Shown here one piece after another: positions 59,796 to 64,000 of a stretch of DNA of 64,000 nt. How positions within the stretch are numbered: position 1 is the first letter of the stretch; the number at the start of each line of letters is the position of its first letter. A program made the translations under genes and the position numbers. Origin of the DNA: Arthrobacter sp. ISL-65 (GTDB lineage: Bacteria > Actinomycetota > Actinomycetes > Actinomycetales > Micrococcaceae); contig NZ_JAGGPN010000042.1 of NCBI RefSeq assembly GCF_018613795.1, positions 70,566-134,565 of the forward strand, given 5' to 3'. The notes beneath the pieces are model-generated. The model saw only the letters and a program-made list of their open reading frames with translations. It was not told where the DNA came from and ran no database searches.

Positions 59796-62700
59796 ATGAC
59801 CCAAACAACACTGACACCCACACTCGAACAACTGCTCCGCGACTGGCTTCCGGCCCAGCGGTGGTTCCCGGTGAAGTCCCCGGAATTCACCCTGGCGCCT
59901 GTGGGCGGCCTGGTCCTGGACGATTCCACCGGGCAGGCCGGCCTGGAGGTGTTCCTCGCGTCCGTTGACTCCAAAACGGCCGAAGGCGTCTCCCGCACCG
60001 ACGTCGTCCAGATCCCGCTCAGCTACCGCAGCCAGCCGCTGCCGGGCGCCGAACGGGCCCTGATCGGTGAAAGCGACGACGCCGAACTGGGGCACCGCTG
60101 GGTCTACGACGCCGTCCACGACCCCGCCTTCATTGCCGCATGGCTGGATCTGATGCGGACGGAGGAAGCCGCCGGCACCGCCAGCGGCCACCTTGCCGGG
60201 GCCGGCCAGCCGCTGCCGCAGGCCTCCGGGACGGTGCGTGTCCTGTCGGGCGAACAGTCCAACACGTCGGTGATAGTGGACGACGGCGACTCCGCGGCCA
60301 TCGTGAAGTTCTTCCGTGTGCTTTCGGCCGGGCGAAACCCGGAGGTGGAGGTCGGCGCCGCGCTGTCCGCGGCACGCACCCCGGAGGTCCCCGCCACGCT
60401 GGGCTGGGTCACCGGCGAGTGGTACCCGCAAGGGCAACTTCGCCAGGGCGAGCCCGCATCGGGCGGCCCTGCCCAGGGCGAACTGGCAGTCGCCCACGAA
60501 TTCCTGGCCGGTGGCCGGGACGCGTGGCGGCTCGCCGTTGACGCGGCGGCCGGGGGAGTGGACTTCACGGCCGAGGCGCATGCCCTTGGCCATGCGACGG
60601 CCACAGTCCACCGCAGGCTCGCCGAAACGCTGGGTGTTTCGGCCGAAGCGGTTCCGGGCGGGGATATTGCCCCCGGAGTAGCCCGGCGCGTGCGCCAGAC
60701 GTGGGCGGAGGCGGGACCCGCCGTCGGGCCTTACGAAGAAGGGCTGGAAAGCCTGCTCAGCCGGCTCGAAGGCACCCCGGCCGGGGCGCTTCAGCGCATC
60801 CACGGCGACCTCCACCTCGGCCAGATCCTAAAGGTTCCCAGCGCCGAAGGCGGCCGCGACCGGTGGGCCATCCTCGATTTCGAGGGGGAGCCGCTCCGGC
60901 CAATCTCCGAGCGCAACTTCCCCGACGACCCGCTCCGGGACGTGACGGGCATGCTGCGCTCCTTTGACTACGCGGCGGGCGCCGCCGAAAGGGAACAGCC
61001 GGACGTCCGCGTCCCTGAGTCCTGGGTGGACGACTGCACCGAGGCCTTCCTGGCAGGCTACGCGGAAGTAACTCCCGGTACGGTGGACCGTAAGTCGCCG
61101 CTCTTTGTGGCATTGTGGCTGGACAAGGCGCTCTACGAAGTCGTGTACGAGTTGCGCAACCGGCCGGGCTGGTTGGCCATTCCGGTGAATGCGGCCAGGC
61201 GGCTCCTCAGCACTAAAAGCTCCGGCGAACCGGCCGGAGCAGCAGCGGAAGGTAAGAACATGACAGGCTCTGCACACACCGACAGCCCCCACGCACCGTT
61301 GCACGTGGACGCGCACACGCTCTCACGCGTCGGGGCCGGTGAACACCACGCGCCGCACTCGGTGCTTGGTGCCCATTTGGACGACTACGGTCACGTAACC
61401 ATCCGCACCGTCAAGCACCTTGCGGAGGCGGTCAACGTGGTGACCCAGGCCGGAACCGTGCCCATGACCCACGAGGCCGACGGCGTCTGGGTGGCGGTGC
61501 TGGAGCCGTTGCAGCACGGCCACGTGCCGGACTACCGCCTTGAGGTGACGTACGAGGACGCCGCGCCGGTGACCGTGGACGATCCGTACCGCTACCTTCC
61601 CACCGTGGGCGAAGTGGACCTGCACCTGATCGGTGAAGGACGCCACGAGAAGCTCTGGACCGTACTGGGTGCGCACGTGCAGCACTACAAGTCCTCGATG
61701 GGCGACATTGACGGCGTGTCCTTTGCCGTGTGGGCCCCCAACGCAGAAGCGGTCCGGGTCAAGGGCGATTTCAACGCTTGGGACGGGCGGGAAAACTCGC
61801 TGCGGTCCCTCGGCTCCTCGGGCGTCTGGGAACTGTTCATCCCGGGTGTCCCGGCCGGCGCCTGCTACAAGTACGAAATCAAAACCAAGGGCGGTTACTG
61901 GGTAGAGAAGGCCGACCCGCTGGCCTTCGGCACCGAGGTGCCGCCGCTCACCGCGTCCAGGGTTGTCGAGTCGCATTACCGGTTCCAGGACGCGGACTGG
62001 ATGAAGGAACGCGCCGCCGCGGATCCGCACAACTCGCCCATGAGCGTCTACGAGGTCCACCTCGGATCCTGGCGCCTGGGCCTGGGCTACCGTGAGCTGG
62101 CCAAGGAACTCGTCGAGTACGTGAAGTGGCTCGGGTTCAGCCATGTCGAGTTCATGCCCGTGGCCGAGCATCCCTTCGGCGGCTCCTGGGGCTACCAGGT
62201 CACCTCCTACTACGCGCCCACGTCCCGCTTTGGGCATCCCGATGAGTTCCGGTTCCTCGTGGACTCGCTCCACCAGGCAGGCATCGGAGTGATCCTGGAC
62301 TGGGTGCCGGCACACTTCCCGAAGGACAACTGGGCCCTGGCGCAGTTTGACGGGCAGCCGCTCTACGAACACGCTGACCCGAACCTTGGCGAGCACCCGG
62401 ACTGGGGCACCCTCATCTTCGACTTCGGGCGCACCGAGGTCCGGAACTTCCTCGTGGCCAACGCGCTGTACTGGCTCGAAGAGTTCCACATCGACGGCCT
62501 GCGCGTGGACGCGGTCGCGTCCATGCTGTATCTGGACTACTCGCGGGAAGATGGCCAGTGGCAGCCCAACCGCTTCGGCGGCCGTGAAAACCTGGAGGCC
62601 ATCTCGTTCCTCCAGGAGACCAATGCCACGGTGTACAAAACCCACCCCGGCGCCGTGATGATCGCGGAGGAATCCACCGCCTTCCCCGGCGTCACAGCGC

Positions 62701-63695
62701 CCACCAGCCAGGGAGGCCTCGGCTTCGGCCTCAAGTGGAACATGGGCTGGATGCACGACTCGCTCAAGTACACCTCCGAAGACCCGGTCAACCGTAAGTG
62801 GCACCACGGAACGGTCACGTTCTCCCTGGTGTATGCCTTCACCGAGAACTTCCTGCTGCCCATCAGCCACGATGAGGTGGTCCACGGCAAGGGGTCCATG
62901 CTCCGCAAGATGCCGGGCGACCGCTGGCAGCAGCTGGCCAACCTCCGCGCCTTCCTTGGCTACCAGTGGGCGCACCCGGGCAAACAGCTGATCTTCATGG
63001 GCACGGAATTCGGCCAGGAAGCCGAGTGGTCAGAGCAGCACGGCCTCGACTGGTGGCTCGCCGACATCCCGGCGCACCGCGGCGTTCAGCTCCTCCTCAA
63101 GGAACTGAATGAGCTGTACAAGTCCACGCCGGCGCTGTACTCCCGGGACAACGAGCCCGGCGGGTTCCAGTGGATCAACGGGGCCGACGCTGACCACAAC
63201 GTCCTGACCTTTGTCCGTTGGGACACCGAGGGCAACCCGCTGGTCTGTGCCGTCAACTTCTCCGGCGGCCCGCACAAGGAGTACGCCCTGGGCGTGCCCT
63301 CGAGCGGAGCTTGGACCGAGGTCCTGAACACAGACTCCGAGGACTACGGCGGATCGGGCGTCCTCAACGGCGGCACGCTGACCGCAGAGGACGAGGGCAT
63401 GGACGGCCAGCCGGCAACTCTTACGGTTACGCTGCCTCCGCTGGGCGCCGCGTACTTCAAGCCTGCTGAGTCCAGCGTGATCACCTCGGCGGCCGCAGCC
63501 AGGGCGAAGGTTACGGAGGCTGATTCCATCTTTGCCGGGCCGACGGCTGCGGAGACCCGGGCCGCTGGTACCCGGGCCGCTGAGACCGGGTCTGCTGAGA
63601 CCGGAGTTGTTGAGACCGGAGTTGTTGAACCGAGGGGTGTTGAACCGAAGGGTGGGACCGGGAAAGCTGTTCTGCCCGGCGGGCCCCTCGCCTAA
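59796..63695 (+). CDS. glgB: Maltokinase-glycogen branching enzyme fusion (Mak-GlgB)
   Basis: A 1299-residue bifunctional protein. Residues about 1-475 are maltokinase (Pep2): LRDWLPAQRWFPVKS at the start, HGDLHLGQIL (catalytic loop) and WAILDFEGEP (metal site). Residues about 500-1240 are GH13_9 branching enzyme: the N-terminal CBM48 domains, WAPNAEAVRVKGDFNAWDGR, the nucleophile in IDGLRVDAVASMLYLDY, the acid in VMIAEESTAFPG and LPISHDEVVHGKGS. The reading frame is unbroken. Inside, ATG 61260 (Met489) follows GGAAGGTAAGAAC, a good ribosome site at the domain boundary, so a separate GlgB may also be made. The last 50 residues are a low-complexity pentapeptide repeat. Confidence 0.95.
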   Translation: MTQTTLTPTLEQLLRDWLPAQRWFPVKSPEFTLAPVGGLVLDDSTGQAGLEVFLASVDSKTAEGVSRTDVVQIPLSYRSQPLPGAERALIGESDDAELGHRWVYDAVHDPAFIAAWLDLMRTEEAAGTASGHLAGAGQPLPQASGTVRVLSGEQSNTSVIVDDGDSAAIVKFFRVLSAGRNPEVEVGAALSAARTPEVPATLGWVTGEWYPQGQLRQGEPASGGPAQGELAVAHEFLAGGRDAWRLAVDAAAGGVDFTAEAHALGHATATVHRRLAETLGVSAEAVPGGDIAPGVARRVRQTWAEAGPAVGPYEEGLESLLSRLEGTPAGALQRIHGDLHLGQILKVPSAEGGRDRWAILDFEGEPLRPISERNFPDDPLRDVTGMLRSFDYAAGAAEREQPDVRVPESWVDDCTEAFLAGYAEVTPGTVDRKSPLFVALWLDKALYEVVYELRNRPGWLAIPVNAARRLLSTKSSGEPAGAAAEGKNMTGSAHTDSPHAPLHVDAHTLSRVGAGEHHAPHSVLGAHLDDYGHVTIRTVKHLAEAVNVVTQAGTVPMTHEADGVWVAVLEPLQHGHVPDYRLEVTYEDAAPVTVDDPYRYLPTVGEVDLHLIGEGRHEKLWTVLGAHVQHYKSSMGDIDGVSFAVWAPNAEAVRVKGDFNAWDGRENSLRSLGSSGVWELFIPGVPAGACYKYEIKTKGGYWVEKADPLAFGTEVPPLTASRVVESHYRFQDADWMKERAAADPHNSPMSVYEVHLGSWRLGLGYRELAKELVEYVKWLGFSHVEFMPVAEHPFGGSWGYQVTSYYAPTSRFGHPDEFRFLVDSLHQAGIGVILDWVPAHFPKDNWALAQFDGQPLYEHADPNLGEHPDWGTLIFDFGRTEVRNFLVANALYWLEEFHIDGLRVDAVASMLYLDYSREDGQWQPNRFGGRENLEAISFLQETNATVYKTHPGAVMIAEESTAFPGVTAPTSQGGLGFGLKWNMGWMHDSLKYTSEDPVNRKWHHGTVTFSLVYAFTENFLLPISHDEVVHGKGSMLRKMPGDRWQQLANLRAFLGYQWAHPGKQLIFMGTEFGQEAEWSEQHGLDWWLADIPAHRGVQLLLKELNELYKSTPALYSRDNEPGGFQWINGADADHNVLTFVRWDTEGNPLVCAVNFSGGPHKEYALGVPSSGAWTEVLNTDSEDYGGSGVLNGGTLTAEDEGMDGQPATLTVTLPPLGAAYFKPAESSVITSAAAARAKVTEADSIFAGPTAAETRAAGTRAAETGSAETGVVETGVVEPRGVEPKGGTGKAVLPGGPLA
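63552..63656 (+). repeat. Seven-unit 15-nt tandem repeat at the 3' end of glgB
   Basis: Degenerate units such as GAGACCGGGTCTGCT and GAGACCGGAGTTGTT (two exact copies of the latter) run from 63552 to 63656. They encode ETGVV-like pentapeptides after the conserved enzyme core. The frame is maintained. Confidence 0.85.
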
Positions 63696-63793
63696 GTCCC
63701 GACGCATCGCTCATCGGAACGCTCCTGTAAGTCCTGGCGGACCGCTGGTCTAAGACCCGGCGGAGGCCGGCCACCCGGGTGGTTGCTTCTCTA

Positions 63794-63833
63794 GAGGAGG
63801 GTCCGGAATCCCATGGGATTCCGGACCCTCCTC
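63794..63833 (+). terminator. 19-bp perfect hairpin ending the glgE operon
   Basis: GAGGAGGGTCCGGAATCCC (63794-63812) and its perfect complement (63815-63833) with loop AT. It lies about 100 bases after the glgB stop, before the promoters at the window end. Confidence 0.88.
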
Positions 63834-63851
63834 GGCGTTGCCCCGGCGCAG

Positions 63852-63989
63852 TTGGCATTCGGCCGAGGTAGTGGTAGAGTTTATTTTTGCGCCGCTCCCC
63901 GGAGCGAGTCGGCAAGGTGATCCGGAAGCCAACAGGCTGGGCCGGATGAAAACCGCCGATTTGACTCGGATGAAGCGAGCGGGTAAGTT
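63852..63989 (+). promoter_or_regulatory. Tandem promoters, probable rRNA operon leader
   Basis: P1: TTGGCA (63852-63857), 17 nt, TAGAGT (63875-63880). P2: TTGACT (63961-63966), 17 nt, TAAGTT (63984-63989). Two near-consensus, optimally spaced promoters in a non-coding stretch, followed by TGAAAAGTTGC, resemble the upstream region of Micrococcaceae 16S rRNA genes as I remember them. The transcribed gene lies outside the window, so the rRNA assignment is an inference. Confidence 0.65.
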
Positions 63990-64000
63990 TGAAAAGTTGC

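Overview
The window is GC-rich, densely coded chromosomal DNA from an actinobacterium. Gene content points to Micrococcaceae, most likely Arthrobacter or Pseudarthrobacter. The evidence is a GTP-type PEP carboxykinase C-terminus, CarD, the SenX3/RegX3 two-component pair, the Bpa proteasome activator ending in GQYL, a complete GlgE pathway with a maltokinase-GlgB fusion, and many apparently leaderless genes. Genus is an inference from these families; no rRNA gene lies inside the window.

Layout. 0-4.2 kb: end of pckG, then on the minus strand a flavohemoglobin gene (hmp) behind an NsrR-like Rrf2 regulator gene with two palindromic operators between them, and a phosphomannomutase with a small partner gene. 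4.3-14.3 kb: RecQ helicase fused to a phosphoribosyltransferase-like domain, an MFS exporter overlapping it tail to tail, two tRNA-Ser genes, an S9 peptidase, a large FAD/NAD-binding protein and a two-domain VOC protein. 14.4-25 kb: quinone oxidoreductase, a PadR-controlled ABC exporter whose permease gene is frameshifted, cstA with its YbdD partner, GNAT, bpa and an aldo/keto reductase. 25-32.2 kb is the accessory part. It has small membrane and stress proteins, hairpins, a decayed DUF2975/XRE gene pair, a truncated SnoaL-like gene and other remnants, ending at tRNA-Thr(CGT). 32.4-40.1 kb: a HAD protein lacking its nucleophile, secreted hydrolase, holB-tmk, a PLP enzyme, a methyltransferase and gpmA. 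40.2-43 kb: phoU facing senX3-regX3 across GTTCA direct repeats. 43.1-49 kb: lpqE-like, carD, ispD, ispF, a lipoprotein gene, cysS and rlmB, the same order as the mycobacterial carD locus. 49.2-63.7 kb: nitrilase, glgX, a secreted RNase with barstar, glgP, and the divergent operon glgE-treS-mak/glgB. The last 150 bases carry two promoters that resemble an rRNA operon leader.

How the genes work together. TreS, the Mak part of the fusion, GlgE and the GlgB part form the trehalose-to-glycogen route (trehalose, maltose, maltose-1-phosphate, linear glucan, branched glucan). GlgP and GlgX degrade the product. ManB, Gpm and PckG are central carbon genes. Hmp with the Rrf2 regulator is a nitric oxide response unit.

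I see no CRISPR array, intact insertion sequence, prophage or clear new defence system. The most unusual signals are not genes. They are a 32-nt-period repeat family behind unrelated genes (12.6 kb and 49.1 kb), with units on both strands meeting in a shared terminator at 49.1 kb; several large palindromic intergenic elements; a recurrent -10 hexamer 6-7 nt before about 14 start codons; and an internal ribosome-binding site inside the mak-glgB fusion.
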